64,000 nucleotides of DNA from Parvibium lacunae (GTDB taxonomy: Bacteria > Pseudomonadota > Gammaproteobacteria > Burkholderiales > Burkholderiaceae_D): assembly GCF_003335215.1 (NCBI RefSeq), contig NZ_QPGB01000007.1:1-64000 (forward strand), given 5' to 3'. Both the position numbers and the translations under genes were made by a program. Under the pieces are notes generated by a model that worked only from the letters and a program-made list of their open reading frames with translations, searched no databases and had not been told where the DNA came from. The stretch's first letter is position 1, and each line of letters starts with the position of its first letter. This document shows positions 15,889 through 25,239 of the stretch, piece by piece.

Positions 15889-16823
15889 TAGAAATACCCT
15901 TCTTTCTTGCGGCGCTCCATTGAAGCTTCCGAAGTTTGATCGTCCATGCGCGTCGCGCCACGCTCGGTAATTTCAGTCACCGCCGTTTCGGCAATGATGT
16001 CGTCAATGGTCGTAGCGGTGGAAGCGACCGGGCAGGTACAGGAAATATCACCCACCGTGCGGAAGCGCACCGAGCGTTTTTCAATCACATCTCCTTCTTT
16101 GGGCGCGGTCAGCCAAGTCACGGGCACTAACAGACCGTTTTTCTCGACCACTTCACGCTCATGGGCGTAATAAATGCTCGGCAGCGCGAGGTTTTCGCGC
16201 TGGATGTATTGCCAGACATCCAGTTCCGTCCAGTTAGAAATCGGGAAAACACGCATGTTTTCGCCGGGATGCAGTTTGGTGTTGAACAGGCTCCACAGTT
16301 CTGGGCGTTGGTTTTTGGGGTCCCACTGACCAAACTCATCGCGGAAAGAGAAAATCCGTTCTTTCGCACGGGCTTTTTCTTCGTCGCGGCGGGCCCCGCC
16401 AATCAGCGCATCAAAGCCATGTTCTTCAATCGCTTCCAGGAGGGTGACCGCTTGCGCCGCATTGCGCGAGTCGGTTTCTTTACGTAACTTGACCGTGCCT
16501 TTTTTGATGGAATCTTCCACGGAAGCCACAATCAAGCGCTCGCCTAACTCGGCCACACGCTGATCCCGGAAGGTAATCACTTCCTCGTAGTTGTGGCCGG
16601 TGTCCACATGCAGCAAGGGAAACGGCAGTTTGCCGGGGCGGAAGGCCTTTTCGGCCAAGCGCAGCACGACACAGGAATCTTTACCACCCGAAAAAAGCAA
16701 GGCAGGATTTGCAAATTCTGCGGCCAATTCGCGCAGAATAAAAATGGATTCGGCTTCGAGCCAGTCCAAGTGGGACTGATATTGAGCGGCGCCCAGAGGG
16801 GACGGGATGGTGGAAGCGTTCAT
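15888..16823 (-). CDS. cysD: Sulfate adenylyltransferase, small subunit
   Basis: The catalytic subunit of ATP sulfurylase, an N-type ATP pyrophosphatase. PP-loop LLFSGGKDSCVVLRLAEKAF lies near residue 42; LIGGARRDEEKARAKERIFS and the C-terminal SEASMERRKKEGYF are family hallmarks. I start at the ATG at 16823 (311 residues), the usual length; the frame is open to 16874 but that adds an unrelated leader. The 135 bp upstream of the start are AT-rich, including a TAAAAACTAAATAATTT stretch on the minus strand, a plausible site for CysB. Confidence 0.95.
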   Translation of the reverse strand: MNASTIPSPLGAAQYQSHLDWLEAESIFILRELAAEFANPALLFSGGKDSCVVLRLAEKAFRPGKLPFPLLHVDTGHNYEEVITFRDQRVAELGERLIVASVEDSIKKGTVKLRKETDSRNAAQAVTLLEAIEEHGFDALIGGARRDEEKARAKERIFSFRDEFGQWDPKNQRPELWSLFNTKLHPGENMRVFPISNWTELDVWQYIQRENLALPSIYYAHEREVVEKNGLLVPVTWLTAPKEGDVIEKRSVRFRTVGDISCTCPVASTATTIDDIIAETAVTEITERGATRMDDQTSEASMERRKKEGYF

Positions 16824-16958
16824 AGAATTGCCAGGGCATGCTGAGAATAAAAATGATCTCGGTATGTTAAGCAATCTTTATTGCTACAAATTATTTAGTT
16901 TTTATTTGAATATGCGGTTTTGTTATTAGGGGGACTGCATTCCCCCTGGGCATAGTCA

Positions 16959-18146
16959 CTAAAACAAGTCTACCGAACCTGTCTCGACGGACTTTTGCAG
17001 AATTCTTGCGCCAGCAATCTGCTTAATACGCCGATTAAAGTCGTCCATCAGCTCAGCCAATCCCATCCGGCTCGGATTCTTTTCCAAACCGCTCAGTAAG
17101 TGGGCAAGCGCTTGCGTACGCTCGGTGATTTGCTGGATTAATTGCTGCGCGATGTCTTCAAACTGTAAGGAGACCACCCCAGTATGGACATGCGTTTCAA
17201 TGCGATGGGAAATGTCACTGACGCGCTGTGATTCTGCCGCAACCCGGGCATTTAACTGCTCGACCTCAAGCCACATGCCATTTACATTTGACTCGGAGTT
17301 TTCAATTGAGACCAAGTCGATTTCAACGCCTTTCTTGACGCTGGCTTCCATCGTGGCGAGTGCCTCCGTAATCGCCCCCATCTTCTCGCCGATGCGTGCG
17401 CTGAATTCGGTAGTCCGTCCAGAAAGATTGCGCACCTCATCCGAAACGACCGCAAAGCCCCGTCCTGCTTCGCCTGCACGTGCTGCCTCAATCGCCGCAT
17501 TGAGCGCCAATAGATTGGTCTGCTTCGCAATGCCGTTAACATCATTCAGCAGTTTAGACACTTCCTTAACATGAACCAGCATATTCGCAAATTCCATTTG
17601 CATCTGACTGGTGGTGTTGTGCAAGCCTTTGATCGTGTTGGTAAATTCGCTGACAACTTGCGAAGTGGCTTGCGCATAGCGCTGGATACCTTGAGATTGC
17701 TGCGCTTGTCCATCAGACTCAACCGCTACCAATAATTCCCGAATCATTTCTTGCAAAATATTTTGCTGACCCGAAGAGGCCTGCTCAAGACCCGTAAAAC
17801 TGCCTGATAACTCGGTCGTCGCGTGACTCAGCAACCGGGTTAACTGGGCTAATTGCCGCTCTAATTCTTGGCACTGCACCTGACCAGCAACCACGGCAGG
17901 GGCATAGTTGGGTAGTTGTCGCATCCCATCGACTGGTAGCGCCTCTTGAATCACCACGGGCGGGTGATTATTGATACTGCGGCCCCATGCTGCCAGCAGC
18001 ACAGCGCACAAGGCAATGCCGGCACTCCAAGTCAAGGCAGCAGGCACGCCTGTCCAAGATAAAATCAGGCCAACCCCCAGGGATAACGCCGCAAAAAGCG
18101 GCAGTACTGCGCTCGACAAGCCCATAACGGATTCAGGTGCCTTCAT
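16959..18146 (-). CDS. Methyl-accepting chemotaxis-type signalling protein without periplasmic sensor
   Basis: At 395 residues it starts with two closely spaced hydrophobic segments ([17 protein letters not shown] and [18 protein letters not shown]) that would form a membrane hairpin, leaving almost no periplasmic part. The cytoplasmic coiled coil contains the conserved tip [20 protein letters not shown] then [12 protein letters not shown], which binds CheA and CheW. The C-terminal part has [16 protein letters not shown], seen in a subgroup of receptor-like proteins. It should sense an internal or membrane signal. Lying between cysD and cysH it splits the sulfate genes, but I see no proof of shared control. 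Confidence 0.88.
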   Translation of the reverse strand: MKAPESVMGLSSAVLPLFAALSLGVGLILSWTGVPAALTWSAGIALCAVLLAAWGRSINNHPPVVIQEALPVDGMRQLPNYAPAVVAGQVQCQELERQLAQLTRLLSHATTELSGSFTGLEQASSGQQNILQEMIRELLVAVESDGQAQQSQGIQRYAQATSQVVSEFTNTIKGLHNTTSQMQMEFANMLVHVKEVSKLLNDVNGIAKQTNLLALNAAIEAARAGEAGRGFAVVSDEVRNLSGRTTEFSARIGEKMGAITEALATMEASVKKGVEIDLVSIENSESNVNGMWLEVEQLNARVAAESQRVSDISHRIETHVHTGVVSLQFEDIAQQLIQQITERTQALAHLLSGLEKNPSRMGLAELMDDFNRRIKQIAGARILQKSVETGSVDLF

Positions 18147-18538
18147 AGTCGACCCTTTTTTGATTAATGATGGTGTGTTCCTCGTTCAATGACTTTACGG
18201 CAAATAGCGACTTAAAACTGAGCATAATCTGCGGCCGTCATACACCATAGCCTAAATAGAGGGCATAAATAAGGTTAATTATTTAGCAGTAGCGGCGAAA
18301 AGCCCGAGAAACAGCTTGCACCTGACTGTGCTCAACAAGCCTTTGGTCAGGCTGAACGTAATGTTACTGATTCAACGGAAATTCGAGCACGACCTAGCTG
18401 AGTTACTGATCTCGACAATTTGATTTATTTTTAAGCAAGCCGTGTAATATGCGGCCGCATTCTTTTGTGTCCTGATTTTAGCTGCGGCCACTTGCTGGCT
18501 TGCTTAACCTCAAAGTTAACCTGCGCTGACAAGCAGAT
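18147..18538. other. Intergenic region between cysH and the chemoreceptor-like gene
   Basis: Nearly 400 bp with no credible gene. It should carry the promoter of the minus-strand receptor gene and the 3' end of the cysH transcript. Its cysH-proximal part holds a long inverted repeat, listed separately. Confidence 0.4.
18431..18507. repeat. Inverted repeat downstream of cysH
   Basis: TTAAGCAAGCC (18431-18441) is perfectly repeated in inverse as GGCTTGCTTAA (18497-18507). The 55-nt loop contains TGCGGCCGCA (18450-18459, itself a palindrome) and a related GCTGCGGCCA. It may act as the 3'-end hairpin of the cys transcript or be a dispersed palindrome. Confidence 0.5.
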
Positions 18539-19225
18539 TTATTTTGCTGCGGTTTGCCCAACGTGCAAACCACACTCTTTAGTGTCTGCTTGTTCCCACC
18601 ACCACCGCCCAGCGCGGATATCTTCACCCGGTTTGATGGCACGAGTACACGGATCGCAACCAATCGAAGGATAGCCACGATCATGCAGGGGGTTGTAGGG
18701 CACATTATTGCTACGGATGTAGTCCCATACCTGCTCAGTTGACCATGCGGCCAGCGGGTTAAACTTTTCAATGCCATTGCCCGCATCAAACTCACGCTCA
18801 GCAAGCTCGCCACGGGTAATTGCCTGTTCACGGCGCTGCCCCGTGATCCAAGCCTGCTTACCTGCCAAGGCACGTTGTAACGGCTCGACTTTACGAATGT
18901 GGCAGCACTGCTTGCGTAGCTCAACGCTTTCATAAAAGGCATGTTTGCCATGCGCTTTGATGTACGTTTCCACCGCCTCCGGTTGGGGCTGGTAAATCGC
19001 GACGGGCTGGCCGTAATGGGCTTCAATCCGCCCAATCATCGCGAAAGTATCGGCATGCAACATGCCGGTTTCGAGCGTAAAGACTTCAATGCCAAGCTGA
19101 TTTCTAAAAATCAAATCGGTCAGCACCATATCTTCCGCAGCCAGGCTATTCGCGAAACCAATTTTCGGAAAAGCTTGTACCGCTTCGCGCAGCACAAGCA
19201 AGGTGTGTTCAATATGGGCACTCAT
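18539..19225 (-). CDS. cysH: Assimilatory APS reductase
   Basis: This 228-residue enzyme reduces activated sulfate to sulfite with electrons from thioredoxin or glutaredoxin. It has the paired cysteines C107-C108 (RKQCCHIRKVEPL) and C190-x-x-C193 (SIGCDPCTRAI), the 4Fe-4S ligands that mark reductases acting on APS rather than PAPS, and the C-terminal catalytic Cys218 in KECGLH. That fits the absence of CysC here. It shares a 4-bp ATGA overlap with the upstream DUF934 gene, part of the permease-cysI-DUF934-cysH operon. Confidence 0.95.
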   Translation of the reverse strand: MSAHIEHTLLVLREAVQAFPKIGFANSLAAEDMVLTDLIFRNQLGIEVFTLETGMLHADTFAMIGRIEAHYGQPVAIYQPQPEAVETYIKAHGKHAFYESVELRKQCCHIRKVEPLQRALAGKQAWITGQRREQAITRGELAEREFDAGNGIEKFNPLAAWSTEQVWDYIRSNNVPYNPLHDRGYPSIGCDPCTRAIKPGEDIRAGRWWWEQADTKECGLHVGQTAAK

Positions 19226-19722
19226 GCGGCACGCCGTCTGAAAAGGGGAATCGGTTGGTCAATCGAGCCCGCATACACCTCAGAGAAGTCTTGCAGACCA
19301 TTGAGCGCTTCGTGAATGTCTTTATCTTCCCGCACCGCATAAGCATTAAAGCCCACACGCTTATAAAAGAAGAGCTGATCTTGCAAGACATCGCCAATCG
19401 CCCGCAATTCACCTTGCCAGCCATAACGGCCACGCAATAACCAGCCAATCGAATAACCCCGACCATCTTTAAAGGCCGGGAAATCAACCGCGATCAGCGC
19501 CAAATTCGCAAATTCACTCACCAAGATTTCTGGCTCATCAGTGGGCTGTAGCCATACCCCGATTTTAGTGCCGCGCGCCAGCAGGGCCGCTTTTTCAGCC
19601 TGATAGCGGGCGAGGGACACAATCACATCGCCAACGGGTAAGGTAGGTAATGCTGTGCTGTCTTCACGCACGAGCGTCCAGGTATCGTCTACCACGGCGT
19701 TACCTAAAATAATTTTAGCCAT
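19222..19722 (-). CDS. DUF934 protein of the sulfite reductase operon
   Basis: A 166-residue cytoplasmic protein of the DUF934 family, almost always encoded between cysI and cysH in betaproteobacteria and pseudomonads. ALIAVDFPAFKDGRGYSIG and LLRGRYGWQGELRAIGDVLQ are its conserved core. Its biochemical role is not settled; a helper of sulfite reduction, for example in electron delivery in place of a CysJ flavoprotein, is plausible because no cysJ is visible. It overlaps cysI by 8 bp and cysH by 4 bp. Confidence 0.9.
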   Translation of the reverse strand: MAKIILGNAVVDDTWTLVREDSTALPTLPVGDVIVSLARYQAEKAALLARGTKIGVWLQPTDEPEILVSEFANLALIAVDFPAFKDGRGYSIGWLLRGRYGWQGELRAIGDVLQDQLFFYKRVGFNAYAVREDKDIHEALNGLQDFSEVYAGSIDQPIPLFRRRAA

Positions 19723-21454
19723 GAGTCAGCTCCTGATTTTTACTGTCTTGATTAGCTTTGTCGGCTGCTTTTTCACCATACACGGCTAATTTGAATGGCT
19801 CCAAACCGAGGCGACGCACGGCATCTACAAACAACTCGCCCTCATGACGCTGGGCAGTGTAGGTTTCAATCAATTTCTCAATCACGCCGGGCACTTCTTC
19901 TGCGGAGAACGAGGGGCCCAGAATTTTACCGATGTGGGCCTGACCATCACCGCCAACTAAATCACCCGCATGGCCACCCAATGAAATTTGATACCACTCT
20001 TCACTGTGTTTATCGACGCCCAAAATCCCGATATGGCCCACGTGGTGGTGCCCGCATGAATTCATGCAGCCGGAAATATTTAGACGCAAATCACCAATAT
20101 CAAACAGATAATCGAGGTCTTCAAACCGCGCTTGAATTGCATTCGCAATCGGGATGGATTTCGCATTCGCGAGCGAGCAGAAATCACCCCCTGGGCAAGC
20201 GATCATGTCGGTCAACAAGCCAATATTAGGGGTCGCCAAATTCGCGCCCTTAAGGACTTGCCACAAGGCAAATAAGTCAGCCTGTTTCACATCCGACAAA
20301 ATCAGATTTTGCTCATGCGAAACACGCAGCTCACCCAAGCTGTATTGATCCGCCAAGTTGGCGATTAAATCCATTTGGTCTGCCGTGGCATCGCCGGGGG
20401 CAACATTGCCGTAGGGCTTGAGCGAAATCGTCACGGCCGCATAGCCAGCCTGTTTATGGGCATGCACACTGCGACTGGCCCAACGCGAAAATGCTTTGTC
20501 TTCGACCTTTTTCGCGGCATAGCTGGTTTCTTCACCGGCTGTATTGACCGCAATCTGTTCATAGGCTGGGTCTTTAAAGAAAGCCTCGACCCGGTCTAAT
20601 TCGGCTTGCGTGAGCGTATTCGGGTTATCTTGCAAATGCGCCCATTCTGCTTCGACATCTTTGGCAAACTGCTCCGGGCCAATTGCTTTCACCAAAATTT
20701 TGATGCGCGCCTTGTACATATTGTCGCGGCGACCATAGCGGTTGTACACGCGCAGAATTGCCTCAATGTAGGTCAGCATATGCTGCCAGGGCAAGAATTC
20801 GCGGATCACACTCCCGATAATCGGGGTGCGGCCTAAACCACCACCGACCAACACTTTCAGCCCGATCTCGCCCGCTGCGTTCTTCACCACATACAAGCCA
20901 ATATCATGCGCTTGCACCACGGCCCGGTCTTCTTTGGTGCCACTGACCGCAATTTTAAATTTGCGGGGTAAGTGCGCGAATTCGGGATGGAAGGTCGACC
21001 ACTGGCGCACAATTTCGCAATAGGGGCGGGGATCCACAATCTCATCCGGCGCAATCCCGGCGAACTGATCGGACGTCACGTTCCGCACACAGTTACCGGA
21101 GGTTTGAATCGCATGCATTTGCACGGTGGCCAATTCGGCCAGAATCTCGGGCACATCTTCTAACTTGGGCCAGTTGTATTGCAGGTTTTGGCGGGTGCTG
21201 AAATGGCCATAGCCGCGATCATAGGTGCGTGCAATATGTGCAAGCTTGCGCAGTTGCTGGCTCGACAACAAACCATAGGGAATCGCCACGCGCAGCATCG
21301 GGGCATGACGCTGGATGTATAGTCCATTTTGTAAGCGTAAGGGGCGAAACTCATCATCACTGAGCTTACCGGCTAAATAACGGCGAGTTTGATCACGAAA
21401 TTGTCGAACCCGCTCATCCACGATCCGCTGATCGTAAACATCGTACTGATACAT
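19715..21454 (-). CDS. cysI: Sulfite reductase hemoprotein
   Basis: The 579-residue siroheme/4Fe-4S enzyme reduces sulfite to sulfide with six electrons. Two half-domains are visible: YDRGYGHFSTRQNLQYNWP and TSGNCVRNVTSDQFAG in the first, and the iron-sulfur/siroheme ligands in the second, ACPGGDFCSLANAK and NISGCMNSCGHHHVGHIG. The form is the shorter one paired with DUF934 rather than the E. coli CysIJ type. It starts 15 bp after the permease gene. The presumed electron donor is ferredoxin or an unlinked reductase. Confidence 0.94.
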   Translation of the reverse strand: MYQYDVYDQRIVDERVRQFRDQTRRYLAGKLSDDEFRPLRLQNGLYIQRHAPMLRVAIPYGLLSSQQLRKLAHIARTYDRGYGHFSTRQNLQYNWPKLEDVPEILAELATVQMHAIQTSGNCVRNVTSDQFAGIAPDEIVDPRPYCEIVRQWSTFHPEFAHLPRKFKIAVSGTKEDRAVVQAHDIGLYVVKNAAGEIGLKVLVGGGLGRTPIIGSVIREFLPWQHMLTYIEAILRVYNRYGRRDNMYKARIKILVKAIGPEQFAKDVEAEWAHLQDNPNTLTQAELDRVEAFFKDPAYEQIAVNTAGEETSYAAKKVEDKAFSRWASRSVHAHKQAGYAAVTISLKPYGNVAPGDATADQMDLIANLADQYSLGELRVSHEQNLILSDVKQADLFALWQVLKGANLATPNIGLLTDMIACPGGDFCSLANAKSIPIANAIQARFEDLDYLFDIGDLRLNISGCMNSCGHHHVGHIGILGVDKHSEEWYQISLGGHAGDLVGGDGQAHIGKILGPSFSAEEVPGVIEKLIETYTAQRHEGELFVDAVRRLGLEPFKLAVYGEKAADKANQDSKNQELTHG

Positions 21455-21469
21455 AACTTACCTTTAATA

Positions 21470-22261
21470 TCAGGAAAAAATCATTTTAGCGGCAACCAAC
21501 GTTAAGACAGTTGCCAAGGTACCCCGCAGCCAATGCTCGGGGACTGAACGACTCAAATAACTGCCCACTGTGATGCCAGGGACCGACCCCATTAGCAAAC
21601 TCAGCAGTAATGCAAAATCGATAGTCCCCAACCACCAATGCCCCAATGCTGCGACCGCTGTCAGCGGTACGGCGTAAGCAATATCGGTTCCAGCGATTTC
21701 TGCTGTTCGCATGCGGGGATACAAGATACTTAATAAGGTCGCCCCAATGACGCCAGCACCGATAGAGGAAAGCGTGACCAAACACCCGATAACCGCACCT
21801 GCACATACCGTTGCTAGATCCAGCGTGCGCCCATGTAAGTGTCGCTCAGGGTGTAGGCTCAGCCAGTGAAGTATACGAGACTTCAATAACAAAAAGAGGA
21901 CGGTCAATAAGACCGAAGCCGCAATCGAATATTTAATCAAGCGCACCAAACCGCCATCGACGGCGCCATGATAATGCAAAGCCAGAATCGTGAGACCGGC
22001 GGTAGGCAAGCTCCCCGCACACAGCAGATAGACTATTCGGTGATTTACTGTACCGCGCAGGCGATGCACCCATGTACCAGCGCCCTTGGTAATCGAAGCA
22101 AATGCGAGGTCTGTTCCTACCGCAACACTCGGCGATACGCCAAATAACAAAGTTAATAGTGGTGTCATCAAAGAGCCACCACCTACGCCCGTTAGCCCGA
22201 CCAGCGTACCTACCAAAAGACCACTTAGAACAAAATGAAGATGAATATCGGGCAAACTCAT
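21470..22261 (-). CDS. TauE/SafE-family permease
   Basis: A membrane protein of about 263 residues with roughly eight hydrophobic segments and the family's two Gly-rich repeats: SGLLVGTLVGLTGVGGGSLMTPLLT near the start and GAVIGCLVTLSSIGAGVIGATLLS in the second half. TauE/SafE proteins move sulfite, sulfoacetate or related anions. As first gene of the cysI-DUF934-cysH operon and divergent from cysB, import of a sulfur source or export of excess sulfite is likely; direction cannot be read from sequence. I chose the ATG at 22261 over the TTG at 22282. Confidence 0.88.
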   Translation of the reverse strand: MSLPDIHLHFVLSGLLVGTLVGLTGVGGGSLMTPLLTLLFGVSPSVAVGTDLAFASITKGAGTWVHRLRGTVNHRIVYLLCAGSLPTAGLTILALHYHGAVDGGLVRLIKYSIAASVLLTVLFLLLKSRILHWLSLHPERHLHGRTLDLATVCAGAVIGCLVTLSSIGAGVIGATLLSILYPRMRTAEIAGTDIAYAVPLTAVAALGHWWLGTIDFALLLSLLMGSVPGITVGSYLSRSVPEHWLRGTLATVLTLVAAKMIFS

Positions 22262-22382
22262 TGGGAGACCCAAAACGGGCAAATTGAAAAAAGTCTGGCG
22301 CGATTGTAGTCAGCACGCTATATTTTCTAAACTAATTAGTTTTCATTTCTTTATCGTTATTGGTAATAAAGCCAGAGCCCCC
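22262..22382. promoter_or_regulatory. Divergent control region permease-cysIH / cysB
   Basis: An AT-rich 120-bp spacer with a perfect 14-bp palindrome AAACTAATTAGTTT (22329-22342). The minus strand upstream of cysD contains a related AAAAACTAAATAATTT. I infer a CysB binding region; the exact operator is not proven. Confidence 0.4.
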
Positions 22383-23336
22383 ATGAATTTACACCAACTC
22401 AAATTTGTCCGTGAAGCGGTACGTCAAAAATTTAGCCTGACTGCTGCCGCTGAGGCCCTGCATACCTCGCAACCCGGCGTTTCCAAAGCCATTATTGAGT
22501 TAGAACAAGAGTTAGGGGTAGAGATTTTCCAGCGCCATGGGAAGCGGATTAAGGATTTAACGGAGCCAGGAAGAGAGATTTACCAGTCAGTAGAACGTGT
22601 GATGCAGGAAATTGACAATCTCAAGCGAATAGGCAAGGAATATGCTGCACGGAGTAGTGGCGATTTACGCATTGCGATTACCCACACACAAGCCCGCTAT
22701 GCGTTGCCACGGGTGGTTCCAACTTTTAAGCAGCGTTATCCTGATGTACACCTAAGTCTGCTCCAGGGCACGCCCAGCCAAATTGCTACCATGGTTATTC
22801 AAGGCGAAGCAGATTTAGCGATTGCCACAGAAGCCATCGCTGATTACAAAGAACTGGTTGCCCTGCCCTGCTACACCTGGGAACATGTGGTGATTGTGCC
22901 GAAAGGCCATGATTTGGAACGGGAAATCAAAAAGGGGAAACCGCTAACCATTGAGCTGGTCGCACGCTATCCCATTATTACCTACGACAGTGCCTTCGCC
23001 GGCCGGCAAAAAATTGATGAGGCCTTCGCCAGAAAACAGATCGTGCCGGATCTGGTGCTCGCCGCTGTTGATGCCGATGTGATTAAAACCTATGTCGAGT
23101 TGGGGCTCGGGATTGGTATCATTGCCAATATGGCGTACGATGCCAAGCGCGACAGTGCCTTTAGCTGTGTTACCGCTGGCCATTTATTTGGCACCCACAC
23201 CACCAAACTGGCCCTCAAGCCGGGGGTTTTTTTACGCAGCTATGTTTATACCTTTGTGGAAATTTTTGCTCCCTCGCTCAACCGTAAATTAATCGACAAA
23301 GCACTCTCGGGCAACCCTAACGACTATGATCTCTAA
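22383..23336 (+). CDS. cysB: LysR-type regulator CysB
   Basis: CysB activates sulfate assimilation genes when N-acetylserine or O-acetylserine signals sulfur limitation. The 317-residue protein starts MNLHQLKFVREAVRQKFSLT, then the helix-turn-helix AAEALHTSQPGVSKAIIELEQ, typical of CysB/Cbl. The effector domain has RYALPRVVPTFKQRYPDVH and the TITYDSAFAGRQKI-like region (here YPIITYDSAFAGR). I start at the ATG at 22383, not the longer frame from 22284. Divergent from the permease-cysIH operon it probably controls. Confidence 0.94.
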   Translation: MNLHQLKFVREAVRQKFSLTAAAEALHTSQPGVSKAIIELEQELGVEIFQRHGKRIKDLTEPGREIYQSVERVMQEIDNLKRIGKEYAARSSGDLRIAITHTQARYALPRVVPTFKQRYPDVHLSLLQGTPSQIATMVIQGEADLAIATEAIADYKELVALPCYTWEHVVIVPKGHDLEREIKKGKPLTIELVARYPIITYDSAFAGRQKIDEAFARKQIVPDLVLAAVDADVIKTYVELGLGIGIIANMAYDAKRDSAFSCVTAGHLFGTHTTKLALKPGVFLRSYVYTFVEIFAPSLNRKLIDKALSGNPNDYDL

Positions 23337-23339
23337 ATA

Positions 23340-23933
23340 ATGGCAACCCTGATTTTTTTCTGTGGTCATGCTGGCACCGGTAAAACAACCATTGCGCGCC
23401 GCATGACGCGTGATCTGATTGCGCAACTCGGGCAGTCCTTTTGTTTTTTAGATAAAGACACCCTGTACGGTAATTACAGCAGCGCGGTGATGGGCGCACT
23501 CACCGGCAACCCCAACGACCGTGACAGCCCCACTTACCTCAATACCCTGCGCGACCCAGAATATCAAGCGCTACTGGATACCGCTCGCGAAAACTTGCAA
23601 CTCGGCATTCATGTGATTGTGGTCGGCCCTCTCAGCCGCGAAATTAAGCAACAACAGTTATTTGACCCCACCTGGTTACGCCTGCCGGCAGGCTGTAACA
23701 GCACTGTCGTTTGGGTTGAGATTGATGAAGAAACCGCCAAACAACGGATCATCGCCCGTGCCGATAAGCGCGACGAATACAAGTTGGCGCACTGGGAAGA
23801 CTATCGGCAACGGCGCTTTTCACCCGCCCGAGCCGATTACCCAAAAATGATTTTCTTTGACAACACCGCGCCAACCGTTGACGACTACGCCGCATTACAG
23901 CGGCAGCTCGCCCATAAAGTACGCTCGGCATGA
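23340..23933 (+). CDS. P-loop kinase-like ATPase (AAA_33 type)
   Basis: The 197-residue protein begins with Walker A FFCGHAGTGKTTIARR (GxxGxGKT at 9-16) and has a lid-like WVEIDEETAKQRIIARADKRDEYK. This layout suits small-molecule kinases such as those of gluconate, shikimate or zeta-toxin type. I cannot name its substrate. It starts 3 bp after cysB, so it is likely co-transcribed; a role in sulfur metabolism, such as APS phosphorylation, is not supported because CysC hallmarks are missing. Confidence 0.75.
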   Translation: MATLIFFCGHAGTGKTTIARRMTRDLIAQLGQSFCFLDKDTLYGNYSSAVMGALTGNPNDRDSPTYLNTLRDPEYQALLDTARENLQLGIHVIVVGPLSREIKQQQLFDPTWLRLPAGCNSTVVWVEIDEETAKQRIIARADKRDEYKLAHWEDYRQRRFSPARADYPKMIFFDNTAPTVDDYAALQRQLAHKVRSA

Positions 23934-24006
23934 TGCAAGTCAATCTGACGCGACCACAGCTTGTTACAGTGTGACAAACAATCAATTCTTTTAGTGGAGT
24001 GTTGCT

Positions 24007-24642
24007 ATGGATTTAACTCACTTACGTCAAGACTACCGACAAGCGGCCCTCAATGAGGAAGATGTCGCGGCTGACCCGCTGCAGCAATTTGACCACTGGT
24101 TCAGCCAGGCCCTCAAATCTAACTTACCAGAGCCCTATGCCATGACGCTGGCAACAGCCAACCAGCAAGGCCAGCCGAGTGCTCGAATTGTGCTCCTGCG
24201 TGGGTATGACGAACAAGGTCTGCTGTTTTTTACGAACTACCAATCGCGCAAAGGGCATGAGTTGGCGCAAAACGCGCATGCCGCCCTGCTGTTTTATTGG
24301 GCTGAGCTAGAAAGACAAGTGCGCATTGAAGGACAAGTGCGCTTTGCCAGCACCGAAGAGTCGGATCGTTATTACGCCAGTCGCCCAGTCGGCAATCGCC
24401 TCGGGGCATGGGCTTCACCCCAAAGTCAAGCCATTCCCTCCCGCCAATTTCTGGAAGAGCGGGAAGCCCAGTTTCGCGCGCAGTATGGTGACGAGCCACC
24501 GCGCCCAAAACATTGGGGTGGCTATCGGCTCCAGCCCACTCAGTTTGAATTCTGGCAAGGCCGTCCCTCTCGCTTGCATGACCGTATCAACTACAGCCTC
24601 AGTCAGCGGGGGCAATGGCTAATTGAAAGACTGGCGCCCTGA
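24007..24642 (+). CDS. pdxH: Pyridoxamine 5'-phosphate oxidase
   Basis: An FMN enzyme of 211 residues that oxidises pyridoxine or pyridoxamine 5'-phosphate to pyridoxal 5'-phosphate. Family motifs seen are [18 protein letters not shown] and [20 protein letters not shown] for FMN binding, [20 protein letters not shown], and the C-terminal [20 protein letters not shown] then LHDR substrate site. Its last 24 bp overlap the convergent msrA gene. Confidence 0.96.
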   Translation: MDLTHLRQDYRQAALNEEDVAADPLQQFDHWFSQALKSNLPEPYAMTLATANQQGQPSARIVLLRGYDEQGLLFFTNYQSRKGHELAQNAHAALLFYWAELERQVRIEGQVRFASTEESDRYYASRPVGNRLGAWASPQSQAIPSRQFLEEREAQFRAQYGDEPPRPKHWGGYRLQPTQFEFWQGRPSRLHDRINYSLSQRGQWLIERLAP

Positions 24643-25176
24643 ATCGCTATTTTTCAGAAATTGCGAAAAGGTACGCCGGAACTTGGCCACTTTAGGCGCG
24701 ACGACAGCCAAGCAGTACCCCTGTTGCGGATTCCGCACTAAATAGTTCTGGTGGTAGTCTTCCGCCACCCAAAAAGTTGGGGCAGCAGCCACTTCCGTCG
24801 TAATTGGGGCTGTCCACCAAGCCTCGGCGACCAGTTCCGCGATCACGCTCCGAACGATGTCTGCTTGCGCCTCATTCGTGTAAAAAATCGCGGAGCGATA
24901 CTGCGTGCCCACATCGTTCCCTTGCCGGTTCAGGGTCGTGGGATCGTGAATTGCAAAGAATATTTTCAATAATTGAGATAGCTCAATTTGGCTGGGGTCG
25001 AAGCTAACCTCAACCACTTCCGCATGACCACTCACCCCAGTGCAGACCTGTTCATAACTTGGGTTTGGTCGTGCGCCGCCCATATAGCCCGAGAGTGCCG
25101 ACTGCACGCCACGGACCTGATTGAACACGGCTTCCACGCACCAAAAACAACCCCCGCCTAAGTAAATCTTTTCCAT
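24619..25176 (-). CDS. msrA: Peptide methionine-(S)-sulfoxide reductase
   Basis: MsrA repairs oxidised methionine. The catalytic GCFWC motif is at residues 9-13 ([18 protein letters not shown]), followed by GYMGG, the [12 protein letters not shown] strand and [13 protein letters not shown]. Length (185) fits the family. A further Cys in PQQGYC could serve as resolving residue. The 3' end overlaps pdxH by 24 bp in convergent orientation. Confidence 0.95.
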   Translation of the reverse strand: MEKIYLGGGCFWCVEAVFNQVRGVQSALSGYMGGARPNPSYEQVCTGVSGHAEVVEVSFDPSQIELSQLLKIFFAIHDPTTLNRQGNDVGTQYRSAIFYTNEAQADIVRSVIAELVAEAWWTAPITTEVAAAPTFWVAEDYHQNYLVRNPQQGYCLAVVAPKVAKFRRTFSQFLKNSDSGRQSFN

Positions 25177-25239
25177 ATTTTTTCCGCTCAGGGCCCTGAT
25201 ATCAATACTGAATATTGGTCTGACTCACGTCAGCAAAGG

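Noticed and set aside
23340-23933. APS kinase (CysC)
   Set aside because: The P-loop protein behind cysB lacks CysC motifs, and CysH has the Fe-S cysteines of an enzyme that uses APS directly.
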